64,000 nt of DNA. Origin: Nocardia cerradoensis NBRC 101014. Lineage in GTDB: Bacteria; Actinomycetota; Actinomycetes; Mycobacteriales; Mycobacteriaceae. The position numbers and the translations under genes are program-made. The DNA lies in the NCBI RefSeq assembly GCF_000308535.1, contig NZ_BAFW01000245.1:1-64000 (forward strand). Reading direction: 5' to 3'. Of the stretch, positions 1-8,240 are shown piece after piece. Under the pieces are notes generated by a model that was given only the letters and a program-made list of their open reading frames with translations, was not told where the DNA came from and did no database searches. Each line of letters starts with the position of its first letter. The stretch's first letter is position 1.

Positions 1-56
1 GCGACGGGCTGCTGCTGATCAACGAAATGGGCGACGAGGACCTGCCCGACGACTGA
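1..56 (+). CDS. C-terminal end of an unidentified protein (truncated by window edge)
   Basis: The only open frame that fits runs from base 3 to a TGA at 54-56 and ends in the acidic residues EMGDEDLPDD. Seventeen codons are too few to name a family. It converges on the minus-strand PAP2-type gene about 50 bases away. The rest of the gene lies upstream of the window. Confidence 0.5.
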   Translation, partial: DGLLLINEMGDEDLPDD

Positions 57-105
57 AATCCCTACTCCTGAAAATCGCTACGCCCGAAAATCGCTACGCC
101 GAACC

Positions 106-1452
106 CTACGCCGCGACCGGTTCGGCGACGTCCGCGGTCGTGCGCGCGAACCAGGTGCGATAGAACGCCGACACGAATCCGGCGAACAACCCGAGCGCGA
201 TGATCCCGGCGGGCAGCGGATACTCGGCCATCCACACCGCCAGATACCGGTAGGCGAGCAGCAACCCGATCAGCAGCGTGAATCCGGCGGCGACCAGCAG
301 TGCGCGCGGCCGATCCCAGCCGCGCTCGGGTGCGCGCAGCACCGATTCGACGGTCAGGGCCAGCACGGCCCCGGCCAGCAGGTCGGCGCCGTAGTGATAG
401 CCGAAACCCAGAGTGGCCGACAGCGTCGCGAGCAACCAGAACGTCCCGGGCCAGCGCACCCAGCGGGGTGCCGGCGCACCGTCGTTGTCGCGGCGGGTGT
501 GCAGGAAGAGCGCGGTCGCCCAGGCGGTGTGCATCGAGGGCATGCAGTTGCGCGGCGTATACCGGTCGAACGGCATCGGCTCGGGGTGATAGTCGGTGGG
601 CGGCACCAGATGCGGCCAGTAGTTGCCGACCTGCAGGCCGTGACCGTCCGGTCCGAAGGCGAACATCGGCCCGACCACCGGGAAGATCAGGTAGATCACC
701 GGGCCGACCAGACCCAGCACCAGAAAGGTGCGCACCAGATAATGCCGAGGCCATGTCCCGGTGGGCACCACCTTGCGCAGTTGCCAGACCGCCACCACCA
801 TCGCGGCCACCGGCAATTCGATGTAGACCCAATGCAATACGCCGTAGACCACCGGGCCGAGGGCGTCGATCACCCGGCCCATCACCCAGGCGGGCTCACC
901 GAAGGCGTGATCGGCCAGCACCAGATAGCGGTCGCGGACGTCCGGGCCGGCCACCACCGTGAAGTGCAGCCACACATCACCGACTTTGGTGGCGATGATC
1001 AGCAGCGATCCCAGTGCCGCCGCCCGGAGGGCGTTGCGTTTGCGCGTGCCCTCCCAGCCGAGCCAGGCGATCAGCGCCACCGCGGTGAGGGCGATGACCG
1101 CGCCGTTGCCGACGGTCAGTGGACCGCCGAGCAGCACGCGGATCGTCGCGCAGACGGCATCGACGATCACCGCCGCGCCCACGGCGAGAAACCGCCACCG
1201 CCACGACAATCCGACCAGCGCCAGGGCCAGCCCCGCCCACGGCACGGAGACCGATTTCGGCGTCCCCGCGAAATCCTCCCAGAGGCTGTGCAGCGGGCCC
1301 TCGAAGTTGTTGCGCGCGGCCAGGATCTCCAACACGATCAGCAGCGCCGGGACCGCGATGAGCAGCACCCGGACCCCGATGTGCGGCGACCACTTCCGGA
1401 ACCGTCCACGGCGAGCGTCACCGAAGTCGGAACGCGGATCATCGAGCAGCAC
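106..1452 (-). CDS. PAP2/AUR1-like integral membrane phosphatase or phosphotransferase
   Basis: This 448-residue protein has many hydrophobic segments. In its C-terminal half it carries the split PAP2 signature: a PSMH element (RNCMPSMHTAWA), then a His-X3-Asp element (YHYGADLLAG). That arrangement is typical of the AUR1/inositolphosphotransferase-like branch of the PAP2 superfamily, whose members transfer or remove phosphate groups on membrane lipids. The N-terminal third holds extra membrane segments and no second known domain. The start is GTG at 1452; there is no in-frame ATG upstream. It is divergent from the small membrane protein that follows. The lipid substrate cannot be read from sequence; a role in glycolipid or phosphoinositide metabolism is inference. 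Confidence 0.8.
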   Translation of the reverse strand: MLLDDPRSDFGDARRGRFRKWSPHIGVRVLLIAVPALLIVLEILAARNNFEGPLHSLWEDFAGTPKSVSVPWAGLALALVGLSWRWRFLAVGAAVIVDAVCATIRVLLGGPLTVGNGAVIALTAVALIAWLGWEGTRKRNALRAAALGSLLIIATKVGDVWLHFTVVAGPDVRDRYLVLADHAFGEPAWVMGRVIDALGPVVYGVLHWVYIELPVAAMVVAVWQLRKVVPTGTWPRHYLVRTFLVLGLVGPVIYLIFPVVGPMFAFGPDGHGLQVGNYWPHLVPPTDYHPEPMPFDRYTPRNCMPSMHTAWATALFLHTRRDNDGAPAPRWVRWPGTFWLLATLSATLGFGYHYGADLLAGAVLALTVESVLRAPERGWDRPRALLVAAGFTLLIGLLLAYRYLAVWMAEYPLPAGIIALGLFAGFVSAFYRTWFARTTADVAEPVAA

Positions 1453-1601
1453 CCGATCATCGTAAACAGGTGATGAACGCCGCCCCTCGCCTAACGGAAA
1501 CGTCGGCGACGGATGTGATCTGTGCCATCGGCGCGACGGGCGCTCGGCGCGACAACTTTTCCGTAAGCGATTACCAGGGCCACGCTGCCACAGTTCCCAC
1601 C

Positions 1602-1907
1602 ATGTTCACTTGGTATGTCGCTCTGCTCGCGATCAGCGGGATCGTCATGATCGCCATGGCGTCGGTGCAGCAGGGTCAGAGCAACGCGACACGATCCTTC
1701 AACGGCATCTTCGGCGGCCTCTTCCTCGGCTACGCCTGCTACCTCGCCTTCCTGTTCGACGGCGGCTCGTACCTGATCTTCTTTCACGCATTCATCGTTC
1801 CGGTGACGATGGTGGTGAACTTCTTCCGCAACCGGACGCCCCGCCCGAAGCTCACCGAAACCCAGAAGGCCTGGCGCGAATTCCAGCGCGCCGGCCAGCA
1901 CCGCTAG
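1602..1907 (+). CDS. Small membrane protein of unknown function
   Basis: This 101-residue protein starts MFTWYVALLAISG. It has three hydrophobic stretches (about residues 3-22, 36-50 and 55-70) and a basic, charged tail ending in TPRPKLTETQKAWREFQRAGQHR-like residues. A longer frame begins at 1470, but its first 44 residues are hydrophilic and atypical, so the internal ATG at 1602 was chosen. I do not recognise the family. It is followed at 129 bases by the alpha/beta hydrolase on the same strand and may be a separate unit. Confidence 0.55.
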   Translation: MFTWYVALLAISGIVMIAMASVQQGQSNATRSFNGIFGGLFLGYACYLAFLFDGGSYLIFFHAFIVPVTMVVNFFRNRTPRPKLTETQKAWREFQRAGQHR

Positions 1908-2035
1908 TCGGCGCCGCCCGGTCGCCCTCGTCGTCGCGTGGCCGAAACCTGATGTCGCCCCGGCGAACCGGCGATATGGGCCACATGTCAGCGGTCCGCA
2001 CGACGGATGCGACGCGTTCGGACCAGACTGCACGC

Positions 2036-2812
2036 ATGGGTGAATACGTCGACGCGGGCGGGTTGCGGACCTACTACGAGGTGCACGGTGACGGTGCGCC
2101 GGTGGTGTTGTTGCACGGCGGGCTGGGGACGGCCGAGTCGTGGGGACAGCAGGTGGGCGAGCTGGCCCGGCACTATCGGGTGTACGTCCCGGAGCGACGC
2201 GGACACGGCAGGACCGCCGATGTGCCCGGGCCGATCACCTATGCGTCGATGGCCGAGGATACGGCCGCCTGGCTGGACGCCATGGCGTTGCGCGGCGCCC
2301 ATCTGATCGGGTGGAGCGACGGCGGCGCGGTGGCCGCGCTGGTTGCCATCACACGACCGGAGCTGGTCGGCAAACTCGTTGTGATCGGCCAATATCTGTC
2401 GTTGGACGGTGAGTGGGCGTCCTCGCGGGCGGCACTGGACGGTTTCGCCGAGGACGCCGGCACCCGTGCCATGTTCGAAGGATTGCACGCGCCGCTGTCA
2501 CCGGACGGTCCGGACCACTTCCCGGTCGTCTACGACAAGATCATGCGCATGTGGCGCGAGGAGCCCGAGATCCCGCTCGACGAGATCGCCCGCATCACCG
2601 CACCGACGCTGTTCATGCAGGGTGACGGCGACTGGGTGCGGGTCGAGCACAGCGCGCTGCTCGCCCGCACCGTCGCCGATGCGCAGCTGGCCGTCGTTCC
2701 CGGGACTTCACACGCGCTGCCCCTGGAAAAGCCCGAACTGGTGAACCGGTTACTGCTGGACTTCCTCGCCGACGAGCAGGTCGCCCGATTCCTCCCGGTC
2801 GGGCGCGAGTAG
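2036..2812 (+). CDS. Alpha/beta-hydrolase fold protein
   Basis: This is a 258-residue single-domain alpha/beta hydrolase. The oxyanion-hole motif LLHGGLG lies near residue 25, and the nucleophile elbow GWSDGG (Gly-X-Ser-X-Gly) is near residue 95. A late acidic residue sits in GDGDWVR and the catalytic His in GTSHALP. Length and motif order fit the esterase/haloperoxidase-like group, and the substrate cannot be deduced. The start at 2036 (MGEYVDAGG) puts the beta-strand at the usual distance from the N-terminus; an upstream ATG at 1985 is in frame and possible. No clear Shine-Dalgarno sequence is seen. The stop lies 17 bases from the convergent MpaB-like gene. Confidence 0.75.
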   Translation: MGEYVDAGGLRTYYEVHGDGAPVVLLHGGLGTAESWGQQVGELARHYRVYVPERRGHGRTADVPGPITYASMAEDTAAWLDAMALRGAHLIGWSDGGAVAALVAITRPELVGKLVVIGQYLSLDGEWASSRAALDGFAEDAGTRAMFEGLHAPLSPDGPDHFPVVYDKIMRMWREEPEIPLDEIARITAPTLFMQGDGDWVRVEHSALLARTVADAQLAVVPGTSHALPLEKPELVNRLLLDFLADEQVARFLPVGRE

Positions 2813-2829
2813 CGGCGGCTCGAAACGAT

Positions 2830-3783
2830 TCAGCGCCGCGCCGACACCAGGTCCGGAGCGAACGAATTCAGGCCCATCCCTCGATATTTCGTGACCAGCC
2901 GGCGGTAGCGACGGCGATTGCGAGCCAGGGCGGTATCGGTCACCGCGGCCGGTAGCGCGCGATAGGCCACACGCAATACCGTTGCGAGAGCATGGAATTC
3001 GCGTTCCCGCCGCGGCGTCCACGGATACGGCATGAGCTCGCGCACCTGCGGATGCATGATCCCGCACCCCAGCACGATGATCACGTGCCGGATGAACGGG
3101 GCAGCCACCCGCCACAGCGGTTCGGCGATCGGCGGCAGGAAATCCGGCCGCGGCGCCGCGTCGATCGCGCCCGTGGCCGCGGCCAGAGTGGGGGTGCGCC
3201 GCAACTGCTCGGCGACCACGCGGTTGTAGTGCTCGACCATCTCGCGATAGTCGGCGATCGGCGTGGACCGGCCGGGCAGGTGCAGCGGCGCGGTGCTCGC
3301 CCGGAACGCGTCCCAGATCGCCTGATCGTCGGCGGCCGTGGGCTCGTCGCCGGTGACGGTCCGGTAGGCGTGGTACTGAACGAAGAAGGCGGAGTACAGG
3401 ATCCAGTTCCACGACTCCGGCGCCAGCGCCGAATACCGCACGCCGTCGGAGCCGACTCCCTTCACATCGCGGTGCAGTCGCAGCAACCGCTCGGCCTCTG
3501 CGAGCCGGTCGGCCTCCTCGCCTTGGTACAGGATCTGATCGGCCGCCGCGGTGCGCCGCGCCCGCCCCCACGGCTCGTCGCGCACCCGGCCGGTGACCTC
3601 CAGCGCGGCCGAGACGGCGGGCAGCATGGTCTGGTCGTACAGCCCGAGACCGAACAGCCCGAGGAAGACCGACCCGGCCACCCGCTCGAACCGTTCCACG
3701 GCAGCGCTGGGCGTGGCAGCGGCGGCGTGCCCGGACGCGGCGGGCGCCCGCGTCGACGTCTCGTGGGACACGGGGCAGGTCAT
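2830..3783 (-). CDS. Oxygenase, MpaB/DUF2236 family
   Basis: This 317-residue protein has the layout of the DUF2236/MpaB family. It contains the HRDVKGVGSDGVRYSALAPE block, followed by the NWILYSAFFVQYHAY helix. The family includes the fungal MpaB oxygenase, and rubber-cleaving Lcp is a haem-binding relative, so an oxidative role is likely while the substrate is unknown. ATG at 3783 was chosen over the adjacent GTG at 3786 because GGGAG lies 7 bases upstream of the ATG. It is divergent from a TetR gene, with two matching palindromes between them, so repression by that TetR and release by a ligand is the simplest model. Confidence 0.75.
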   Translation of the reverse strand: MTCPVSHETSTRAPAASGHAAAATPSAAVERFERVAGSVFLGLFGLGLYDQTMLPAVSAALEVTGRVRDEPWGRARRTAAADQILYQGEEADRLAEAERLLRLHRDVKGVGSDGVRYSALAPESWNWILYSAFFVQYHAYRTVTGDEPTAADDQAIWDAFRASTAPLHLPGRSTPIADYREMVEHYNRVVAEQLRRTPTLAAATGAIDAAPRPDFLPPIAEPLWRVAAPFIRHVIIVLGCGIMHPQVRELMPYPWTPRREREFHALATVLRVAYRALPAAVTDTALARNRRRYRRLVTKYRGMGLNSFAPDLVSARR

Positions 3784-3808
3784 CACAGAACTCCCTTGTT
3801 CCGACTAG

Positions 3809-3856
3809 TGTGGTGCCGTGCGGCACCACAAATAATTCTGGTGTCAGAGTGCACCA
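3809..3856. promoter_or_regulatory. Twin palindromic operators between mpaB-like gene and tetR
   Basis: Two copies of TGGTG-N8-CACCA lie 28 bp apart: 3811-3828 and 3839-3856. The first extends to a 22-bp palindrome with 10-bp arms (3809-3830). The second conserves only the 5-bp half-sites. Their position between divergent genes is where a TetR repressor would control both promoters. Binding by the adjacent regulator is inferred. Confidence 0.65.
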
Positions 3857-3878
3857 AAAGAGAGTGGTGGTCAAGATC

Positions 3879-4538
3879 ATGAGCTCGGAAGCCGAGTCCC
3901 GAGGTCGCGCGGTGCGCGGCTACGGCGGGATCAGCGCCGCCGAACGGCGGGAACGGCGCCGCACCGCCCTGCTCGACGCGGCATTGGACCTGCTCGCCGA
4001 GGGCGGCGCGGGTGCGGTGACCAAGCGCGCGGTCTGCGCCCGGGCCCGCCTGAACGATCGCTACTTCTACGAGCACTTCGCCGATCGCGACGTCCTGGTC
4101 CAGGCCCTGGCCGGGCAGCTCACCGCGGATGGTATCGCGGCCGTGATCTCGGCCACGCTCGCCGCGGGGCCGGATCTGCGCGAACAGGTCCGCGCCGCCG
4201 CCGATGCCGCCCTCGGCTTCCTCGCCGCGGACCCGCGGCGGCAGGCACTCGTACTGGCATCCCACTCCGATGCGGCATTGCAGAGCGGCCGGCTCAGCAC
4301 GCAGCGCGAGATCGCCGCCGCCATGGCCGCCGTGGTGCGGGAACTACGCCCGCCCGATCCGGCCGCCGCCCCGCTCGACCTGGATATGACCGCCTACGCC
4401 GTCGTCAGCGGCACGCTGGAACTGGTGGCCGCCTGGATCCGTGGCGAATTCCGCGCCACCCGAACTCATCTCACGGAGTTGATCGCCGCCCTGCTGCTGG
4501 CCGGCACCGCCATCACCCCGGCCGCGCCGCCCCGCTGA
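3879..4538 (+). CDS. TetR-family transcriptional regulator
   Basis: This 219-residue regulator has an N-terminal helix-turn-helix (about residues 20-65). The family core is visible as LLDAALDLLAEGG, then a recognition helix region ending in NDRYFYEHFADRDVLVQAL. The ligand-binding half is helical and Ala/Leu-rich, with no assignable ligand. The ATG at 3879 is preceded by AGAGAG; a longer frame from 3810 would run through the operator and was rejected. It is divergent from the MpaB-like oxygenase and is likely its repressor and its own. The stop is 19 bases from the convergent ligase gene. Confidence 0.85.
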   Translation: MSSEAESRGRAVRGYGGISAAERRERRRTALLDAALDLLAEGGAGAVTKRAVCARARLNDRYFYEHFADRDVLVQALAGQLTADGIAAVISATLAAGPDLREQVRAAADAALGFLAADPRRQALVLASHSDAALQSGRLSTQREIAAAMAAVVRELRPPDPAAAPLDLDMTAYAVVSGTLELVAAWIRGEFRATRTHLTELIAALLLAGTAITPAAPPR

Positions 4539-4556
4539 GGCGGGCACCGCGCCGAC

Positions 4557-5702
4557 TCAGCTGTTGAGCTCCTTGACCAGCGCGTCCACCACCGCGACCA
4601 GATCGCCCTGCGCGGCGGCCGCCACTCGCCGCTGGCGTTGATACGACGCCCCGCGTTCGACGATATCGGGCACCCGCGCGAGTTCGTTCTCGCACTGCAG
4701 CAGCTTCGCGGTGGGCTGCAATCGGTCCAGCAGATCCATCAGATCGTCGGTGACCAGCCGCTCGTTGCTGTCGGAGTCGGTGATGATGATCGCGTCCAGC
4801 CCGTAACGCGCTGCGCGCCACTTGTTCTCCTGGACATGCCACGGCGGCAGGGTGGGCATGGTTTCCCCCGCCTCCACCCGGCGATCCAGATCCACGATCA
4901 GGCAGTGGATCAGCGCGACGAGTGCGGAAAGTTCGAAGCGACTGGGGATTCCGTCGCATACGCGGACCTCGATGGTCCCCCACTTCGGCGCGGGGCGGAT
5001 ATCCCAGTGCATACCGCCGAGCTGTTCGAACACACCGGTTTTCATCTGGTCGTGCACGAACGACTCGAATTGCGACCAGTTCTCGAACTGGAACGGCAAT
5101 CCGGCGGTCGGCAGCTGCTGGAACATCAGCGCGCGATTGCTCGCGTACCCGGTATCGATGCCGGCCCACATCGGTGAGGACGCCGACAGCGCCAGCAGAT
5201 GCGGATAGGAGAGCAGCAGCGTGTTGAGGATCGGAAAGACCTTCTCCGGGTGCGAGACTCCCACGTGCACGTGCACGCCCCAGATCAGCATCTGGCGCCC
5301 CCACCACTGGGTGCGGCTGATCAGTTCGTCGTAATGCTCGGAGCGGGTCAGCTGTTGCGTCGACCACTGGGCGAACGGATGGGTGCCCGCGCAGAACAGG
5401 TCCACTCCGACCCGGTCGGCGGCCGCGCGCACGATGTCCATCGTGGCGTGCATCTCGTCGACCACCTCGCCGACGGTGTCGTGGACACCGCTGACGAGTT
5501 CGACCGTGTTCTTCAGCAGTTCCTTGGTGACGTGCGGCGGGCCGTTGGGCGCCCGCAGATCACCGACCTGGTCGAAGACCGCGGCGGCCGTATTGGAGAG
5601 ATTGCGCGTCTGTTTGTCGACGAGCGCGATCTCCCATTCGACGCCCAGCGTCGGGCGGGGCGAGCCGTTCCAGGGAACCGTTCGAGAGCCAGCCCCACCC
5701 AT
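4557..5702 (-). CDS. Carboxylate-amine ligase, glutamate-cysteine ligase family 2 (YbdK-like)
   Basis: This 381-residue protein of the GCS2/YbdK family forms gamma-glutamyl-type amide bonds at the cost of ATP. Visible family blocks are TLGVEWEIALVDKQT at the start, WGVHVHVGVSHPEKV in the middle, and a WGTIEVRVCDGIPS segment. M. tuberculosis Rv0433 has about this length and the same place after sodC. The physiological substrate of this branch is not established, so the plain family name is used. ATG at 5702 is 13 bases after the sodC stop; an upstream extension to 5795 would overlap sodC and was rejected. It is probably co-transcribed with sodC. Confidence 0.82.
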   Translation of the reverse strand: MGGAGSRTVPWNGSPRPTLGVEWEIALVDKQTRNLSNTAAAVFDQVGDLRAPNGPPHVTKELLKNTVELVSGVHDTVGEVVDEMHATMDIVRAAADRVGVDLFCAGTHPFAQWSTQQLTRSEHYDELISRTQWWGRQMLIWGVHVHVGVSHPEKVFPILNTLLLSYPHLLALSASSPMWAGIDTGYASNRALMFQQLPTAGLPFQFENWSQFESFVHDQMKTGVFEQLGGMHWDIRPAPKWGTIEVRVCDGIPSRFELSALVALIHCLIVDLDRRVEAGETMPTLPPWHVQENKWRAARYGLDAIIITDSDSNERLVTDDLMDLLDRLQPTAKLLQCENELARVPDIVERGASYQRQRRVAAAAQGDLVAVVDALVKELNS

Positions 5703-5715
5703 GACGAATCCGCTC

Positions 5716-6405
5716 TTACCCGATGACGCCGCAGGCGACCCGGCCGCCCGCGTCGCCGGTTGCCAGAGTCTCGGCATCGGGCCCGGGCGCGCCACCGTTG
5801 GCCTGCTGGTAGCGGTTCGGGATGTTGCCGAAGTTGTCGGCGCCGGCGTGGATCATCAGCGCCTTGCCCTTGACCTGATCCAGCGTCACGGAGTCGGTGG
5901 TGGTCACCAGCTTCGCGGTGCCGTCCTTGCCGACCTCGAGCGAGGTCAGATCGCCGCTGGACGGATGGGCGTTCGATTCGCCCACCTGGAGGTGGCCACC
6001 GGCGGAGAGGAAGTTGCCCGGCGCGCCGCCGGACGGGGCGGTGGAGTTCGGCTCGCACTTGCCGTTCTGGTGGATGTGCAGGCCGTGGAAGCCCGGCTGC
6101 AGGCCGTGCGCGTCGACGGTGATCTGCAGCTTGTCGCCCGACTTGGCGATGGTGGCGGTGCCGACCTGCGCGCCCGAGGGATCCTTCAACTGCACCGACA
6201 CCGAATCGCCGGAGGGCGGGTTCTGCGCGGCGCCGGTCCCGGAGTTCTCCGCCGGACCGGCGGTACCGGTCCACACCGCGGGGGTGGTCCCCTTGACGTC
6301 GCTCGACTCCTGGCTGTTGCTGCAGGCGACCAGGCCGAAAGCCGCGATCGCCAGCATCGGGGTCACAGTCCGCCAGGACGGGCGACGGGTTGCGGAGGGG
6401 GCCAT
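5716..6405 (-). CDS. sodC: Periplasmic Cu/Zn superoxide dismutase, lipoprotein
   Basis: SodC dismutates superoxide outside the membrane. The 229-residue precursor has a signal peptide with lipobox FGLVAC, so Cys28 is probably lipidated. A Pro/Ser/Gly-rich linker follows, then the enzyme domain. Metal ligands are in GFHGLHIHQNGKC, GGHLQVG and MIHAGADNFG, and the C-terminal disulfide/Arg region is GGRVACGVIG. ATG at 6405 has AAGGAG 8 bases upstream. It is followed closely by the carboxylate-amine ligase and preceded by a LytR_C protein, the order recalled for M. tuberculosis Rv0431-Rv0433. Confidence 0.95.
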   Translation of the reverse strand: MAPSATRRPSWRTVTPMLAIAAFGLVACSNSQESSDVKGTTPAVWTGTAGPAENSGTGAAQNPPSGDSVSVQLKDPSGAQVGTATIAKSGDKLQITVDAHGLQPGFHGLHIHQNGKCEPNSTAPSGGAPGNFLSAGGHLQVGESNAHPSSGDLTSLEVGKDGTAKLVTTTDSVTLDQVKGKALMIHAGADNFGNIPNRYQQANGGAPGPDAETLATGDAGGRVACGVIG

Positions 6406-6521
6406 CGGAGAACTCCTTTACGAGTACCGAGTTTACGAGTAGTGCTGGTTGAACAGATTCCTTACCGGACAAGATGATGCCAGAGCCGTTGTGCACCGCA
6501 CTGGTGGGGCTCGGTTGGGTT

Positions 6522-7091
6522 CTAGTTACCCGTGACGATGACGATGACGCCCGGCGGCGAGTCCGCGATTCCGGCGAAACGCGGCTCGGCCGATACGCCC
6601 AGCTCATTCGCGATCGCCTGGGCCGTCTCCCGTTCGTGCGGGGAATTTCCGTAGTAGACAGTTGTTTTCGCGATCACACCGCCGGGGTAGTTGCCGGTCT
6701 CGGTGACGTCGAAGCCCGCCGCGGTGAGCTGGCTCCCGGTCTTGGAGGCCAGGCCGGCGACGGTGCTGTTGTTCAGCACCCGGACCGGGACGGTCTTGTC
6801 CACACCGGCCGCGGTGCTGGTCGGGGCCGCAGTGGTCGTCGTGAGCGTGGTCGCCGGCGCCGCGGTGGTCGTGGCCGCCGTCGTCGAGGGCGTCGTGGCG
6901 GCGGCGCGGGTGGTGGTGACCGGGACGGCCGTCGTCTCGGTCTCCGACGAGGTCTCCGCGGCAGCGGAGTCGGACGTCGAATTCGACAGCGCCATCGCGC
7001 CGAGGCCCGCGAAGACGATGGCCAGCGCGATCAGCACCATCGCGAGTGCTCGCAGCGGCGGTCCACCGGAGGGCGGATTCGGGTTGCTCAC
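6522..7091 (-). CDS. Membrane-anchored LytR C-terminal domain protein
   Basis: This 189-residue protein has one transmembrane helix (about residues 14-34). A long low-complexity Thr/Ala/Pro linker follows (about 45-95), then a LytR_C domain beginning VPVRVLNNSTVAGLASKTG and ending PGVIVIVTGN. The domain is found in cell-envelope LytR-CpsA-Psr proteins and in stand-alone actinobacterial proteins such as Rv0431. The start is GTG at 7091, which leaves a short cytoplasmic tail (SNPNPPSGGPPLR). It is expected to face the envelope. It lies 116 bases upstream of sodC on the same strand and could be read with it. Function is unknown. Confidence 0.8.
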   Translation of the reverse strand: MSNPNPPSGGPPLRALAMVLIALAIVFAGLGAMALSNSTSDSAAAETSSETETTAVPVTTTRAAATTPSTTAATTTAAPATTLTTTTAAPTSTAAGVDKTVPVRVLNNSTVAGLASKTGSQLTAAGFDVTETGNYPGGVIAKTTVYYGNSPHERETAQAIANELGVSAEPRFAGIADSPPGVIVIVTGN

Positions 7092-7145
7092 GGTGTCGAC
7101 CCTAGTCGCAGGGATGAGCGGGCGCGCGCATCGGACATGCGCCGG

Positions 7146-7523
7146 TCAGACCTGGAAGCCCAGCCGCCGCGCCGCCCGCGATTTCTGCCGGCTAGCCCGC
7201 AACCGGCGCAGCCGTTTCACCAGCATCGGATCGGCGGCCAGCGCCTCGGGCTTGTCGACGACGGTGTTGAGGACCTGGTAGTAGCGGGTGGCCGACATCG
7301 CGAACAGGTCCCGGATGGCTTCTTCCTTGGCGCCCGCGTACTTCCACCACTTGCGCTCGAAATCGAGGATTTCCAGTTCGCGGCGGGTGAGACCGTCGAC
7401 CACACCGCCCTCGGGGGCTACCTCGACCACCACGCCGGAGGCGCCTTCGACCACTGCCGCGATCTCTTCGCTCGCGGAGCTGTCCTCGCTTGCGGATAGA
7501 TTCCGGGCCGCTGCGCTGTCCAT
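7146..7523 (-). CDS. DUF3263 protein
   Basis: This is a 125-residue soluble protein. An acidic, probably disordered N-terminus (to about residue 40) is followed by the domain [26 protein letters not shown] and the basic tail [17 protein letters not shown]. The middle resembles the DUF3263 family found beside def in mycobacteria (Rv0430 by position). The helical core with a [15 protein letters not shown] stretch suggests a DNA-binding fold, which is inference. The start at 7523 was chosen for GAGGGAG 5 bases upstream; the longer frame to 8231 is antisense to def. It is divergent from def. Confidence 0.8.
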   Translation of the reverse strand: MDSAAARNLSASEDSSASEEIAAVVEGASGVVVEVAPEGGVVDGLTRRELEILDFERKWWKYAGAKEEAIRDLFAMSATRYYQVLNTVVDKPEALAADPMLVKRLRRLRASRQKSRAARRLGFQV

Positions 7524-7649
7524 ATCGCTCCCTCGCCGAATCAACAACGGACGACAGTCGTCGTCATTCAACCACGCGGCACACCCGTTCACCGAGGCGT
7601 CGTACGGCGTGTCGGGCCGTACACGCGGCGCCGCGTAAAGTGTGCCACC

Positions 7650-8240
7650 ATGGCGATTCTCCCGATCCGCATCGTCGGCGATCCGGTTCTGCACAACCCG
7701 ACCCAACAGGTGTCGCAGTCGCCGGCCGAACTCGCCGGCCTGATCGCGGACATGTACGAAACCCTCGACGCCGCCAACGGAGTCGGGCTCGCCGCCAATC
7801 AGGTCGGTGAATCGCTGCGGTTGTTCGTCTACGACTGCCCCGACGTACAGCCCGACGGTTCGGTGCAACGGCGGCGCGGCACGGTGATCAATCCGGTGCT
7901 GGAGACCTCCGAGATCCCCGAAACCATGCCCGATCCCGACGACGACGAGGAGGGCTGCCTCTCCGTTCCGGGTGAGCAGTTCCCCACCGGCCGCGCGAAC
8001 TGGGCGCGGGTCACCGGCACCGACGAACACGGCGAGCCGGTGACGATCGAGGGCGAGGGGTTCTTCGCCCGCATGCTCCAGCACGAGGTCGGCCACCTCG
8101 ACGGATTCCTCTATGTGGACGTGCTGATCGGCCGCAACGCCCGCGCCGCGAAGAAGGCGATCAAGCGCAACGGCTGGGGCACACCGGGTTTGAGCTGGGT
8201 GCCGGGCGAGGTGCCGGATCCGTTCGGACATGACGACTGA
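7650..8240 (+). CDS. def: Peptide deformylase
   Basis: Def removes the N-formyl group from nascent proteins using a bound metal. All three signatures are present in this 196-residue protein: [19 protein letters not shown] with the metal-binding Cys, and QHEVGHLDG with the HExxH metal site. The variants N for P in motif 1 and G for D in motif 3 are the kind seen in mycobacterial-type enzymes. There is an insertion around residues 90-105 (DPDDDE). The ORF overlaps the following GNAT gene by 11 bases, so the two are translationally linked. The start ATG lies at 7650. Confidence 0.95.
   Translation: MAILPIRIVGDPVLHNPTQQVSQSPAELAGLIADMYETLDAANGVGLAANQVGESLRLFVYDCPDVQPDGSVQRRRGTVINPVLETSEIPETMPDPDDDEEGCLSVPGEQFPTGRANWARVTGTDEHGEPVTIEGEGFFARMLQHEVGHLDGFLYVDVLIGRNARAAKKAIKRNGWGTPGLSWVPGEVPDPFGHDD

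Noticed and set aside
7523-8231. Extension of the DUF3263 gene upstream across def
   Set aside because: GAGGGAG precedes the ATG at 7523, and the extension is antisense to the well-supported def gene.
7650-8240. Inactive peptide deformylase because of HEVGH and GLAANQ
   Set aside because: Metal ligands Cys and both His plus the Glu are intact; the changes match mycobacterial-type active enzymes.
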